From NCBI RefSeq assembly GCF_021739025.1, contig NZ_JAKKOT010000004.1, forward strand, positions 124,001-188,000: a stretch of 64,000 nt of DNA, written 5' to 3'. Below the pieces are notes generated by a model. The model ran no database searches. It was not told the DNA's origin and saw nothing but the letters and a program-made list of their open reading frames with translations. Both the position numbers and the translations under genes were made by a program. Source of the DNA: Gordonia liuliyuniae (GTDB taxonomy: Bacteria > Actinomycetota > Actinomycetes > Mycobacteriales > Mycobacteriaceae). Of the stretch, positions 25,293 through 35,019 are shown one piece after another (the stretch's first letter is position 1; each line of letters opens with the position of its first letter).

Positions 25293-26552
25293 TCAGTCGT
25301 CGAGCGACTTGTTGACGTCCGACGACTCGCCGAGGTTGGCCAGCATCGAGGCGACGTCGATGCCGGTGGTCGAACGGATCACCTCGAGCGTGCTCGCGAC
25401 GCCGGTGCCGGCACTCTGCGTCAGCGGGCTGACGGAATCGCCGACCAGCGTGATGTTGGAGTCGGCCAGCGGCTGCGACGCAGCGCTGACGATCTCGGGC
25501 AGCTTGTTCAGGACGAGTTCGAGCTGACCGACCTTGTCGAGTTTGCCGAGCGCGTCGGCGCGCTTCTCCAGAGCCTCCGCTTCGGCTTCACCGGTGATGC
25601 GGATGCCTGCCGCGTTCGCTTCGGCCTCCGCGGTGATCTCGGCCTTGCGGGCCTCGGCGCGTTGTTGCGCGGCGTACAGGTCGGCTTCGGCGGGGCGACG
25701 GACCTCGGCGTCGAGCTGGGTGTCGCGCAGGCGTGCGCTCTGCTCGGCGACCTCGTTGTCCTTCTCCACCTGGATGCGGCGACGCTCGGCTTCGACGAGC
25801 GGACGCACGGCGTCGGCTTCGGCCGCAGCGCGGTCGGTGGCCTGACGTGCGGCTTCACGTTGGATGTCGAGTTCGCGCTGCTGCTCGATGATCGCCTGCT
25901 CGTTGGCGATGCGGCTCTGCTCGGCCACCCGGTGCGCCTCGGCGCGCGACTGCGCGGCGATGGCGGCCTGATCGGACCTCTCCTTGGCGGCGAGGTCGCT
26001 GAAGTACTGGCCGTCCGAGTCCTGAACGTCGTTGATCGAGAAGCTGTCCAAGAGCAGGCCCTGGTTCCCGAGGATCTCCTTGATCGACTGCGCGACCTGG
26101 TCGACGAGCTGCTGGCGGTCGACGAGGATGCTCTTGGCGGTCATCGTGCCGACGATGGAACGGAGTTCACCGGACAGCTGTTCGGTGACGAGAGTCTTCA
26201 CGCGGTTCAGGTCGTCGCCGAAACGCGGACCGGCCTTGAGGATGTCCTCCGGGGTGTCGCCGACCTTGACCACGGCGACGCCGCGGACCTTCAACTCGAT
26301 GCCGTCGTTGGCGGGCGTCGACGTGTCCAGATCGGCTTTGATCGACGACAGCTGGACACGCGTCGCGCGCTGTACGACGGGCAGGACGAACGTACCGGTC
26401 CCGCGGTACACCTTGCCCTGGTGGCCCTTGCCGGTGCCGGTGACGATGAAGGCCTCCTCGGCTCCGGGCACGCGGTAGCGCGACAAGAGCAGGAGCACGA
26501 CGAGGACGAGCAGGACGGCGACGACGGCTACAGCCGTGATGATCGCGGTCAT
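25293..26552 (-). CDS. flotillin-like SPFH domain membrane protein
   Basis: 419 residues. One N-terminal membrane anchor (residues about 3-24, very Val/Leu rich) is followed by RYRVPGAEEAFIVTGTG and the SPFH/PHB domain up to about 200. A long Ala/Glu/Arg coiled coil (about 200-350) then contains the flotillin EA repeats (AEAEANAAGIRITGEAEAEAL). Flotillins organise membrane microdomains. The start overlaps the stop of the upstream NfeD-like gene by 4 bases; NfeD plus flotillin is a widely conserved operon. A perfect hairpin follows the stop. Confidence 0.93.
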   Translation of the reverse strand: MTAIITAVAVVAVLLVLVVLLLLSRYRVPGAEEAFIVTGTGKGHQGKVYRGTGTFVLPVVQRATRVQLSSIKADLDTSTPANDGIELKVRGVAVVKVGDTPEDILKAGPRFGDDLNRVKTLVTEQLSGELRSIVGTMTAKSILVDRQQLVDQVAQSIKEILGNQGLLLDSFSINDVQDSDGQYFSDLAAKERSDQAAIAAQSRAEAHRVAEQSRIANEQAIIEQQRELDIQREAARQATDRAAAEADAVRPLVEAERRRIQVEKDNEVAEQSARLRDTQLDAEVRRPAEADLYAAQQRAEARKAEITAEAEANAAGIRITGEAEAEALEKRADALGKLDKVGQLELVLNKLPEIVSAASQPLADSNITLVGDSVSPLTQSAGTGVASTLEVIRSTTGIDVASMLANLGESSDVNKSLDD

Positions 26553-27091
26553 AGGTGTTCATTCCCTTCGGGGTGGGTGGTCTCGCCGAACGTTATCGAC
26601 GAGACGTGGAAACTCTCGCGCCCATCGATCTTGTCGACGACGACCGCGTGTTCGTTGTGGGCGAGTGATTCATCGGACGTGACGGTGATCTGTCGCGCGC
26701 CCAACGGGGTCCTGACCTCGGCGGTGCCGAACCGGCCCTGCACGACGGGTTCGACGATGCGGACCGTCGACCCGACAAGGTCGTAGGACGGCAGTTCCTC
26801 CTCGGAACCGACGAGATAGCCGAGGAGCGCGAATGCCACCAGGCCCAGCAGGATGCCGACGACCGCACCGGACAGCAACGCGAGAGGCGTGCCGGTGATG
26901 TCGAAGACGATGAGTCCACCGGACAGCAGACCGAAGCCGGTCAGAAACGGGGTCGCGACGGATACCAGTCCTGCACCCGAGTCGCCGAGATGAATGTCGA
27001 ATGAACCGAACTCGAAGCCGATCAGCGAAAGGAGAGTCAGGAACAGGCCGACCAGGCCTATGGCGAGAAGAACGATTCCGAGCACTGGCAC
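26549..27091 (-). CDS. NfeD-like membrane protein
   Basis: About 180 residues from GTG 27091. Two membrane regions (VLGIVLLAIGLVGLFLTLLSLIGF and the Leu/Gly/Val-rich segments around GIVFDITG to LGYLVG) precede a C-terminal OB-fold: VGSTVRIVEPVVQGRFGTAEVRTPLG, the NfeD domain. It is the customary partner of flotillin and overlaps its start (ATGA at 26549-26552). A second GTG at 27085 is an equally possible start; no strong ribosome site is seen. It is divergent from the hydrolase gene, with a large palindrome between. Confidence 0.85.
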   Translation of the reverse strand: MPVLGIVLLAIGLVGLFLTLLSLIGFEFGSFDIHLGDSGAGLVSVATPFLTGFGLLSGGLIVFDITGTPLALLSGAVVGILLGLVAFALLGYLVGSEEELPSYDLVGSTVRIVEPVVQGRFGTAEVRTPLGARQITVTSDESLAHNEHAVVVDKIDGRESFHVSSITFGETTHPEGNEHL

Positions 27092-27179
27092 CCCGTTTCT
27101 GCAGTGTTTGGCGTGATTCCATTCTGTCACACGGGGTGAACGACGCCATTCGGGCGTTCGCCGTCCACTCCGGCTCTGA

Positions 27180-27221
27180 CACCACCAATCGTGCCATTGA
27201 CAACTGGCACGATTGGTGGTG
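27180..27221. promoter_or_regulatory. perfect 17-bp inverted repeat between divergent genes
   Basis: Arms 27180-27196 (CACCACCAATCGTGCCA) and 27205-27221 are exact complements with an 8-base loop. It ends 10 bases before the ATG of the LipR-like hydrolase and lies 90 bases in front of the NfeD-like gene, so an operator controlling the lipase-monooxygenase operon is more likely than a terminator. Confidence 0.7.
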
Positions 27222-27231
27222 ACATTCAGGC

Positions 27232-28233
27232 ATGGTTGAAACGCGGACCGCACAGCGAGTCCCCACGACAGCGTCCACGCGGTCGCGGCTGGCCGCAGTC
27301 GCCACCAGATACGGCGTCGGAACGTTCACCGGACATCTCCGGACCGACGCCGCAGGGGTCCGCCTGTCGCGCCGGACGATCGCCGCGCTCATGCGAGCGT
27401 TCGGATCAACGCCGTCGGGCACGACCGTCGAGAAGATCGACGAGCGCACCCGGCCAGACGGACCCGTGCGCGGGGAGTGGGTGTACGGCCCCGGCGCCGA
27501 TCGCGCGTCCAGACGCGTCATCTATTTCCTGCACGGCAGCGCCTACATGATGTGCTCACCGTCGACGCACCGGAGCTTCGCGGCGCGGCTGTCGGCGATC
27601 ACCGCGCTGCCCGTATTCGTGCTCGACTATCGGCTCGCCCCCGAGTTCCGCTTCCCGGCTGCGGCCGACGACGTCGACGCGGGGTGGGACTGGTTGGTCG
27701 GCCGCGGGTACGACCCGTCGGACATCGTCGTCGCAGGCGACTCGGCCGGCGGCCACCTCGCCTCGACGTTCATCTTGAATCGTGCTGCCGCGCAGCAGAC
27801 GCTGCCTGCAGGCGTCGTTCTGTTCTCCCCGGTCATCGACCTGACCTTCGGGCTCGCGGCGCAGCGCGAACGTGTCCGCCGCGATCCGATGATCACCGCG
27901 GCCAATGCGCGCGGCCTCGTCGAGTTGTACACGGTCGGTGCAGACATGAGCGACCGTCGGCTGACTCTCGACTACGCCGCTGCGGCCGACTGTCCACCGG
28001 TGCTCGTGCAGGCAGGCGGCGCGGAGATGTTGCAGGCCGACGCACGGCACTTCGCCTCCTGTTTCGCCGCTCAGGGCGGCGAGGTCACCACCGAGATATG
28101 GCCCGGACAGATGCACGTGTTCCAGGCGCTGCCGCGGCTGGGGCCCGAACCCGACGCGGCACTCCTCCGAGTGCGCGACTTCATCACCGACGCACTGGAT
28201 TCGCGTCGGACCGTTCAAGGAGCGACATCATGA
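27232..28233 (+). CDS. HSL-family alpha/beta hydrolase (LipR-like)
   Basis: 333 residues. The hormone-sensitive-lipase features are an oxyanion motif HGSAYMM in place of HGGG (about 101), LDYRLAPEFRFP and the nucleophile elbow GDSAGGHLA (Ser near 171); VLVQAGGAEMLQADA and GQMHVFQ supply the acid and His. It probably hydrolyses short to medium acyl esters. It is the first gene of an operon (LipR-like, SDR, ferritin-like, monooxygenase) that resembles the mycobacterial mymA operon; its stop overlaps the SDR start at 28230. Confidence 0.9.
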   Translation: MVETRTAQRVPTTASTRSRLAAVATRYGVGTFTGHLRTDAAGVRLSRRTIAALMRAFGSTPSGTTVEKIDERTRPDGPVRGEWVYGPGADRASRRVIYFLHGSAYMMCSPSTHRSFAARLSAITALPVFVLDYRLAPEFRFPAAADDVDAGWDWLVGRGYDPSDIVVAGDSAGGHLASTFILNRAAAQQTLPAGVVLFSPVIDLTFGLAAQRERVRRDPMITAANARGLVELYTVGADMSDRRLTLDYAAAADCPPVLVQAGGAEMLQADARHFASCFAAQGGEVTTEIWPGQMHVFQALPRLGPEPDAALLRVRDFITDALDSRRTVQGATS

Positions 28234-29135
28234 CCGCCATCGACTCACTGCTGGCCGGCCTCGTCCGAAACCGACGCAGCCACGGCGCGAACGCCGTGGT
28301 GACCGGTGCGGGCAGCGGTATCGGACGAGCCTTCGCCCTCGAACTCGCAGCCCGGGGCGGTCACGTCGTCTGCGCGGACATCGACCCGGACCGGGCCGGC
28401 GAGACCGTCCGCCTGATCACCGCTGCCGGCGGTCGTGCCCTCGCACAGGTCTGCGACGTGTCGGTGCACGACGACGTCGTCACGCTCGCCGATGTCGCAC
28501 GACGCGAGTTCGACGGCCCGCCGACCCTCGTCATCAACAACGCCGGCGTCGGCATCGGCGGCCTGCCGGTTGGCGAGATCGGCATGGACGACTGGAACTG
28601 GGCGCTCGGCATCAACCTGTGGGGAGTGGTCCACGGGTGCGAGACATTCGCACCGCTCGTCCGCGGCGCGGGTCGCGGCGGGATCATCAATGTGGCGTCG
28701 GCCGCCGGATTCGCGGCCGCCCCCACGATGGGGCCGTACAACGTCGGCAAGGCAGGCGTCATGTCGGTGTCGGAGACGCTGTCGGCGGAGATGAGCGGTA
28801 CCGGAGTCGCCGTCACCGTGCTGTGTCCGACGTTCGTCAAGACCAACGTCGCCCGCGACGGCCGGATCACCGACAACGGCCGAGGGCTGGCCGGCTGGCT
28901 CATGGAGAAGACCGGGCATTCCCCGGAGAGCGTCGCAGCGGCCACGCTCGACGCCAACGACCTCGGCAGGCTCTACGTGGTGCCGCAGGTCGACGCCACT
29001 GTGATCTGGCACCTCAAACGCCACTTCCCGACGCCCTACACCTGGGGCGCCGGGCTGCTGAACCGGCTGCTGCCCGAAGAGCAGCACACCGACACGTCGT
29101 CGCAACCGGACACCGCATACGCAGACCAGCACTGA
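28230..29135 (+). CDS. short-chain dehydrogenase/reductase (SadH-like)
   Basis: 301 residues from ATG 28230, which overlaps the hydrolase stop. It has the NAD(P) loop VVTGAGSGIGRAFA (about 24-37), the NNAGVGIGG segment, catalytic Ser in INVASAAG and Tyr/Lys in YNVGK (about 170-174). The C-terminal extension to 301 residues is as in mycobacterial SadH/Rv3085-type proteins. It likely oxidises or reduces an alcohol/ketone on the same substrate as the flanking lipase and Baeyer-Villiger enzyme. Confidence 0.92.
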   Translation: MTAIDSLLAGLVRNRRSHGANAVVTGAGSGIGRAFALELAARGGHVVCADIDPDRAGETVRLITAAGGRALAQVCDVSVHDDVVTLADVARREFDGPPTLVINNAGVGIGGLPVGEIGMDDWNWALGINLWGVVHGCETFAPLVRGAGRGGIINVASAAGFAAAPTMGPYNVGKAGVMSVSETLSAEMSGTGVAVTVLCPTFVKTNVARDGRITDNGRGLAGWLMEKTGHSPESVAAATLDANDLGRLYVVPQVDATVIWHLKRHFPTPYTWGAGLLNRLLPEEQHTDTSSQPDTAYADQH

Positions 29136-29165
29136 CCTGTTCAGACGCATCGAAGGAGACTCGTC

Positions 29166-30089
29166 ATGGCCATGGATATGGACCGCATGCTCACAATGAT
29201 CAAGGATCGCCAGTGGGCGCTCGCCGACATCGACTGGGACGCCCCCGGCGCGGAACTGATCGAACCCGAACTCTGGGCCAAGCTCAAGCCGTTCCTCTCG
29301 GACCTGATGTGGATCGAGAATGTCGGCGCGCGGGGTTTCGCGGCGATGGCCAAGAAGGCTCCGAACCCGACGCTCAAGAGCATCTACGAGCACTTCCACG
29401 CCGAGGAGCAGAAGCATGCGAACGCCGAACTGGCCCTGATGCGTCGGTGGGGGATGCTCGACGGCGACGAGATCCCATCGCCGAACGTCAACGTGCAGTT
29501 GATCATCAACTTCTTGGACAAGCATTCCGACGGCATGTCCCTGTCGTTCCTCGGGACGGTGATCCCGATGCTCGAGGTGGCCTTGGACGGCGCGCTCATC
29601 AAGTTCATCACCGACGAGGTCAAGGACCCCGTCGCGCAGGACGTGTTCCGCCACATCAACGCCGACGAGTCGCGGCACCTCGCCGTCGACTACGAGGTGA
29701 TGGACATGCTGGGCCATGCGGACGTGCGCAAGCTGATCGCCGACTTCGTCGGCGGCTGGATCAACCCGTCGCTGATGATCGGATTCCTCAGCTACATGCC
29801 GTTGCTGAACAAGATGCGCGACAACATCGTCGCGATGGGAGTCGACGAGCAGAAGCTCTACGCGGCGATGAAGAAGTACCGTGCGGTCGGCGAGCGCAGC
29901 AAGTATGTGAACCGGCTCCCGATGTTCCGGCTGGTTTCGTTGCACGGCTCGTGGGTGATCAACCGAGACAACCTCCCGTACCACTTCGTCGCGGACGGAC
30001 TAGTGAAGATCACCGACAAGATTCCGTTCGAACTCGTCCACCGGACCCCCACCTGGTCGCAGGAACTCACCTACGAACCGGCAGCCTGA
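29166..30089 (+). CDS. ferritin-like diiron protein
   Basis: 307 residues, mainly helical. Two ExxH-type metal motifs are visible: HAEEQKHANAE (about 78-88) and NADESRHLAVDYE (about 166-178), the arrangement of a ferritin-like four-helix bundle that binds two irons. Ferritin-like proteins of this kind accompany Baeyer-Villiger monooxygenases in actinobacteria; the reaction is unknown. An AGGAGACTCGTC ribosome site is in front of the ATG. It lies 30 bases after the SDR and 12 bases before the monooxygenase. Confidence 0.75.
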   Translation: MAMDMDRMLTMIKDRQWALADIDWDAPGAELIEPELWAKLKPFLSDLMWIENVGARGFAAMAKKAPNPTLKSIYEHFHAEEQKHANAELALMRRWGMLDGDEIPSPNVNVQLIINFLDKHSDGMSLSFLGTVIPMLEVALDGALIKFITDEVKDPVAQDVFRHINADESRHLAVDYEVMDMLGHADVRKLIADFVGGWINPSLMIGFLSYMPLLNKMRDNIVAMGVDEQKLYAAMKKYRAVGERSKYVNRLPMFRLVSLHGSWVINRDNLPYHFVADGLVKITDKIPFELVHRTPTWSQELTYEPAA

Positions 30090-30101
30090 GAGAGGCGACA
30101 C

Positions 30102-31601
30102 ATGGCGATCGCAGTAGCTGTCATCGGAGCCGGATTCGCGGGGATCGGCGCCGCAATCAAGTTGAAGCAGAAGGGGATCGACGACTTCGTCGTCTTCGAA
30201 CGCGGGCAACGCGTCGGCGGGACGTGGCGGGACAACACCTATCCGGGAGCGGCGTGCGACATCCCGTCCCAGCTGTACTCGTACAGTTTCGCGCCGAATC
30301 CGGAATGGACGCACACCTACTCCGGCAGTGCCGAGATCCTGGACTACATCGACACGATGGTCGCCGAGTTCGGGGTCGCCGACCACATCCGCTTCAACCG
30401 CGAGGTGAGCGGGCTCTCCTATGACGAGACGGCGGGGGAGTGGACGGTCAATTTCACCGGCCGCCGGCGCGCGGTGAAAGCACGGTCGGTGATCATGGCG
30501 GCCGGACCGCTCGCGAACCCGTCGTTCCCGGGCATCCGCGGACTCGACGATTTCCAGGGACACCGAATCCACAGCGCGCGATGGGATCACGACTACGACT
30601 TCACCGGTAAGAAGGTCGCTGTGATCGGCACCGGAGCCAGCGCGGTGCAGATCGTCCCGCATCTGGTGCGGCAGGCCGCGTCGGTGAAAGTCTTCCAGCG
30701 AACGCCCGGGTGGGTCCTCCCGCGCGTGGACATGGAGACCGGCGAGTTCGCGAAGAGCATCTATCGACGGATCCCAGGTGCGCAGCGGCTCGCGCGAGCC
30801 GCGTGGTTCTGGGGTCACGAGTCGGTCGCCCTCGGCGTCGTGTGGGACACACCGCTCACGCGTGTCGTCGAAGCGGTGAGCAAGCTCAACCTCCGCCTCC
30901 AGGTCAAGGACCCGTGGCTACGGCGACAGCTGACACCCGATTTCTCGGCCGGATGCAAACGACTCTTGATGACCAGCGACTACTATCCGGCTTTGCAAGC
31001 GGACAACTGCCGACTCGTCACGTGGCCGATCGCGCGCATCGCGCCGAAGGGCGTCCGCACGGTCGAAGGCGTCGAACATCAGGCGGACGTCATCGTGTTC
31101 GCCACCGGCTTCGAGGTCGGCAAGCAGTCGACGCCGTTCCCCGTCTCCGGGATCGGTGGCCGGATACTCGCCGACGAATGGCGGGGCGGCGCGTACGCGT
31201 ATCGCAGTGTGAACGTCGCCGGATACCCGAACCTCCACATCACGTTCGGTCCCAACTCGGGGCCCGGGCACAACTCGGCGCTCGTCTACATGGAGGCGCA
31301 GATCGAGTATCTGACGGAGGCGATAGCAACGCTCGAACAGAATGGGTGGAAGGCGCTCGACGTCCGTGACGAAGTTCAGACCGAGTACAACCGCAACATT
31401 CAGAAGCGGCTCGGCGCCACCACCTGGAACTCCGGGTGCCAGAGCTGGTACCTCACCGAGGACGGATTCAACGCGACCATGTTCCCGGGTTTCGCGACGC
31501 AGTTCACCAACCAGTTGGCACGCGTGGATCTTCGCGATTATCGGATTCTCGTGCATGAATCGGCTCCCCACGGGGCCGCTGCGCCCGCCATGTCGGGATA
31601 A
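30102..31601 (+). CDS. Baeyer-Villiger-type flavin monooxygenase (MymA-like)
   Basis: 499 residues. The FAD site is AVIGAGFAGIGAAIKL (about 6-21), followed by GGTWRDNTYPGAACDIPS, which is typical for class B monooxygenases. The fingerprint region reads FQGHRIHSARWDHD, close to FxGxxxHxxxW. The NADPH site is VAVIGTGASAVQIVPHL (about 173-189). The size and the neighbours (LipR-like, SadH-like) match mycobacterial MymA (Rv3083). It inserts oxygen next to a ketone or into a long-chain substrate using NADPH and O2. GAGAGGCGACAC precedes the ATG. Confidence 0.92.
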   Translation: MAIAVAVIGAGFAGIGAAIKLKQKGIDDFVVFERGQRVGGTWRDNTYPGAACDIPSQLYSYSFAPNPEWTHTYSGSAEILDYIDTMVAEFGVADHIRFNREVSGLSYDETAGEWTVNFTGRRRAVKARSVIMAAGPLANPSFPGIRGLDDFQGHRIHSARWDHDYDFTGKKVAVIGTGASAVQIVPHLVRQAASVKVFQRTPGWVLPRVDMETGEFAKSIYRRIPGAQRLARAAWFWGHESVALGVVWDTPLTRVVEAVSKLNLRLQVKDPWLRRQLTPDFSAGCKRLLMTSDYYPALQADNCRLVTWPIARIAPKGVRTVEGVEHQADVIVFATGFEVGKQSTPFPVSGIGGRILADEWRGGAYAYRSVNVAGYPNLHITFGPNSGPGHNSALVYMEAQIEYLTEAIATLEQNGWKALDVRDEVQTEYNRNIQKRLGATTWNSGCQSWYLTEDGFNATMFPGFATQFTNQLARVDLRDYRILVHESAPHGAAAPAMSG

Positions 31602-31610
31602 GCTCGACCG

Positions 31611-32351
31611 ATGACCGAGTACCGGATCGACGACCTCGCACGGGAGTCTGGCACCACGACTCGGAACATCCGCGGATACCAGGAGCGCGGGCTGCTGCCG
31701 ATGCCGTTGCGTCGCGGCCGAGTGGCGATCTACACCGAACGGCATCTGGCGAATCTTCGGGCGATCAACGACCTCCTCGGCAAGGGCTTCAACCTCAAAC
31801 ACATCGCGACGTTCCTGACGAACCCTCGTGCGCGGGTTGGTGAGGCCTTGGAGCTCCCGGACGTGCTCGGCGAACACTGGTCGCGCGAGCCGCGTCGTCG
31901 GATGACGACGCGCGAGGTGGCGGCGAAACTGGGGTCGGCCGACGACGCGACGATCGACCGACTCGTGCGTGCGGGCATCGTGCGCAGGATCGACGGTACG
32001 ACCGACGTCGAAGCCGTCGACGCCCGAATCGTCGACAACCTCGCGACCCTGATCGACCGCGGGATGCCGTTCGAGGCGGTCGTTCGCACACACGCCGAGT
32101 TCACCGAGAAACTGTCGGACGCGGTGCGTGTCCTGATGCGTGCGGGCCACGACGAATTCATCCGCCGCGAAGGCGTCGGCTGGGTTCCGCGGACGCCCGA
32201 CGAGCTCGCGTGGGTGACCGACCTCCTGGCAGCGATGCGTCAGGCCGCCACGGACAACGCGTACACCGCGCTGGACCGTGCTCTCGATGCCGCGCTCGAC
32301 GAGCAACTCCGCGAATACGAGGAGACGGCCGACCGGCCGATCCGCCCGTAG
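31611..32351 (+). CDS. MerR family transcriptional regulator
   Basis: 246 residues. YRIDDLARESGTTTRNIRGYQERGLLP at the N-terminus is a MerR winged helix, and RGRVAIYTERHLANLRAINDLLGKGFNLKHIATFL continues it. The C-terminal 170 residues are helical and have no metal-binding cysteines, so it is an organic-ligand or orphan sensor. It starts 9 bases after the monooxygenase stop and is therefore probably part of the operon and its own regulator, unlike the AraC-type VirS that controls mymA in mycobacteria. Confidence 0.88.
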   Translation: MTEYRIDDLARESGTTTRNIRGYQERGLLPMPLRRGRVAIYTERHLANLRAINDLLGKGFNLKHIATFLTNPRARVGEALELPDVLGEHWSREPRRRMTTREVAAKLGSADDATIDRLVRAGIVRRIDGTTDVEAVDARIVDNLATLIDRGMPFEAVVRTHAEFTEKLSDAVRVLMRAGHDEFIRREGVGWVPRTPDELAWVTDLLAAMRQAATDNAYTALDRALDAALDEQLREYEETADRPIRP

Positions 32352-32708
32352 GCGCGGCTGGTCAGTGACGCCCGGCTGGTCAGGGGTCCGACTCGCGCGG
32401 ACACGGCTCACCCGCCGAGGGATCGTTCGGTCTCGCGGGTATGATTCTCGTGGAAGTGTCCGGCTCGACAACGCCGTCCCGGGCACTGCGAATCGACGGT
32501 TGACGCCAGTCGATTTCACCGATCTGACATCCGCTGACAGATCTGTACCGCTGCCTACCGCAAGCGACGCAGGTCAGTGACCGAACGGTGTGTGTGCTGC
32601 CTCGCAATATCGAGGAGCGGGCGCACCAGGTCACAACAAGCGGGACAATGTCAGCGACGAATACAACGAGTTCCACAAGAACACGATCGAGAAGAGGCAG
32701 CGACACCA
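32352..32708. other. 357-base intergenic region before isocitrate dehydrogenase
   Basis: No gene is supported here. It begins with two direct copies of CGGCTGGTCAG (32355-32365 and 32373-32383). TTGACG at 32501-32506 could be a -35 box, but a convincing -10 partner at the right distance is not seen. Confidence 0.5.
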
Positions 32709-34943
32709 ATGACCTCCACGAAGCAGACGATCATCTACACGCTGACGGACGAGGCTCCTCGCCTGGCGACCGAAGCGTTCCTGCCGATCATCCGCACCTT
32801 CGCCGAACCCGCCGGAATCGACGTCGAGACGAGCGACATCTCGGTCGCCTCTCGGATCCTGGCCACCTTCCCGGACTATCTGACCGACGAGCAGAAGGTT
32901 CCCGACAACCTCGCCGAACTGGGTCGTCTCACGCAGTCCCCGGAAACCAACATCATCAAGCTGCCGAACATCAGTGCGTCGGTGCCGCAGTTGAACGCCG
33001 CGATCCGTGAACTGCAGGAGAAGGGTTTCGCGGTACCGGACTTCCCGCAGGATCCGAAGACTCCCGAAGAGGAGCAGATCCGCGACCGCTACTCGGCGTG
33101 CCTCGGCAGCGCCGTGAACCCGGTTCTGCGCGAAGGCAACTCGGATCGTCGCGCGCCGAAGGCAGTCAAGGAGTACGCGCGTGAGAACCCGCACAGCATG
33201 GGCAAGTGGTCGATGGCGTCGCAGTCGCATGTCGCGCACATGACGCACGGCGACTTCTACGCCGGCGAGAAGTCGATGATCATGGACCATGCGTGTGAGG
33301 CTCGCATGGAGGTGGTGACGCCCGACGGTCAGACGCACCTCATGAAGACCGTGCCGCTCGACGACGGTGACGTCATCGACAGCATGTTCATGAGCAAGAA
33401 GGCGCTCCTGGACTTCTACGAAGAGCAGCTCAACGACGCCAAGGAGACCGGCGTCATGTTCTCGCTGCACGTCAAGGCCACCATGATGAAGGTCTCGCAT
33501 CCGATCGTATTCGGTCACTGCGTCAAGGTGTTCTACAAGGACGCGTTCGCCAAGCACGGTGACCTTTTCGACGAGCTCGGCGTCAACGTCAACAACGGTA
33601 TGGCCGACCTGTACGAGAAGATCGAGACCCTGCCGGCGTCGAAGAAGGAAGAGGTCATCGAAGACCTCCACCGCTGCCACGAGCACCGGCCGGAACTGGC
33701 CATGGTCGACTCGGCGCGGGGCATCTCGAACTTCCATTCGCCGAGCGACGTGATCGTGGACGCCTCGATGCCCGCCATGATCCGCATCGGCGGAAAGATG
33801 TACGGCGCCGACGGTCGCAAGAAGGACACCAAAGCGGTGATGCCGGAGTCGACGTTCGCCCGCATCTACCAGGAGATCATCAACTTCTGCAAGACCAACG
33901 GCTCGTTCGACCCGACCACCATGGGCACCGTCCCCAACGTCGGTCTCATGGCGCAGAAGGCGGAAGAGTACGGATCGCACGACAAGACCTTCGAGATCCC
34001 CGAAGACGGCATCGCCAACATCGTCGACGCGTCGACCGGCGAGGTCCTGCTGTCGCAGAACGTCGAAGCGGGTGACATCTGGCGCATGTGCATCGTCAAG
34101 GATGCGCCGATTCGCGATTGGGTGAAGCTCGCCGTGACCCGCTCGCGCGAGTCGGGCATGCCTGCCGTGTTCTGGTTGGATCCGTACCGCCCGCACGAGA
34201 ACAACCTGATCACCCTGGTCAAGAAGTACCTGCAGGACCACGACACCGAGGGTCTGGACATTCAGATCATGTCGCAGGTTCGCGCGATGCGGTACACGCT
34301 CGAGCGCGCATGGCGCGGCCTCGACACGATTTCGGTGACCGGAAACATCCTGCGTGACTACCTCACCGACCTCTTCCCGATCCTGGAACTGGGCACCAGC
34401 GCCAAGATGCTGTCCATTGTCCCGTTGATGGCGGGCGGCGGCCTCTACGAGACCGGTGCGGGCGGCAGTGCGCCCAAGCATGTCAAGCAGCTCGTCGAAG
34501 AGAACCACCTCCGGTGGGATTCGCTCGGTGAGTTCCTCGCGCTCGCGGCGAGCCTGGAGGACCTCGGCCGCAAGAACGACAATCCGAAGGCGAAGGTTCT
34601 CGCCGAGACCCTGGACGCGGCGACCGGCAAGTTGCTGACGAACCGGAAGTCGCCGTCGCGCACCACCGGTGAGCTCGACAACCGCGGCAGCCAGTTCTAC
34701 CTCGCGCTCTACTGGGCGCAGGAGTTGGCCGCGCAGACCGCCGACGCCGAGCTGGCGGCGCACTTCGCCCCGCTCGCCGAGAAGCTCGCCGCAGATCAGC
34801 AGATGATCATCGACGAACTGTCCGCGGTGCAGGGCAACCCGGTCGATCTCGGTGGATACTACGAGGCGGACGTCGAGAAGATGGTTGCCGCGATGCGTCC
34901 GAGTGCGACGCTGAACGCGGACTTCGAATCGGTTCGCGGCTGA
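32709..34943 (+). CDS. icd: NADP-dependent isocitrate dehydrogenase, monomeric type
   Basis: 744 residues, the length of the monomeric enzyme (Icd2 of M. tuberculosis, about 745). It starts [20 protein letters not shown] and contains the family hallmarks [41 protein letters not shown] (substrate Ser/Asn/Arg), [17 protein letters not shown] (catalytic Lys), MADLYEKI and WLDPYRPHE with [12 protein letters not shown] for NADP. It converts isocitrate to 2-oxoglutarate in the TCA cycle. The ATG at 32709 is chosen because the conserved N-terminus starts there. A strong hairpin terminator follows. Confidence 0.97.
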   Translation: MTSTKQTIIYTLTDEAPRLATEAFLPIIRTFAEPAGIDVETSDISVASRILATFPDYLTDEQKVPDNLAELGRLTQSPETNIIKLPNISASVPQLNAAIRELQEKGFAVPDFPQDPKTPEEEQIRDRYSACLGSAVNPVLREGNSDRRAPKAVKEYARENPHSMGKWSMASQSHVAHMTHGDFYAGEKSMIMDHACEARMEVVTPDGQTHLMKTVPLDDGDVIDSMFMSKKALLDFYEEQLNDAKETGVMFSLHVKATMMKVSHPIVFGHCVKVFYKDAFAKHGDLFDELGVNVNNGMADLYEKIETLPASKKEEVIEDLHRCHEHRPELAMVDSARGISNFHSPSDVIVDASMPAMIRIGGKMYGADGRKKDTKAVMPESTFARIYQEIINFCKTNGSFDPTTMGTVPNVGLMAQKAEEYGSHDKTFEIPEDGIANIVDASTGEVLLSQNVEAGDIWRMCIVKDAPIRDWVKLAVTRSRESGMPAVFWLDPYRPHENNLITLVKKYLQDHDTEGLDIQIMSQVRAMRYTLERAWRGLDTISVTGNILRDYLTDLFPILELGTSAKMLSIVPLMAGGGLYETGAGGSAPKHVKQLVEENHLRWDSLGEFLALAASLEDLGRKNDNPKAKVLAETLDAATGKLLTNRKSPSRTTGELDNRGSQFYLALYWAQELAAQTADAELAAHFAPLAEKLAADQQMIIDELSAVQGNPVDLGGYYEADVEKMVAAMRPSATLNADFESVRG

Positions 34944-34952
34944 CCTGTCACC

Positions 34953-34992
34953 ACGAAAGCGACCCCCGAGAATCCTCGGGGGTCGCTTTCGT
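34953..34992. terminator. bidirectional hairpin terminator
   Basis: Perfect 18-bp arms (34953-34970 and 34975-34992) around the loop AATC; the stem includes GAAAGCGACCCCCGAG. It starts 9 bases after the icd stop and ends 27 bases before the convergent MFS gene, with A- and T-rich stem ends. Confidence 0.9.
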
Positions 34993-35019
34993 AGTGTCGC
35001 GCGTGGGCCAGGGGCCGAC

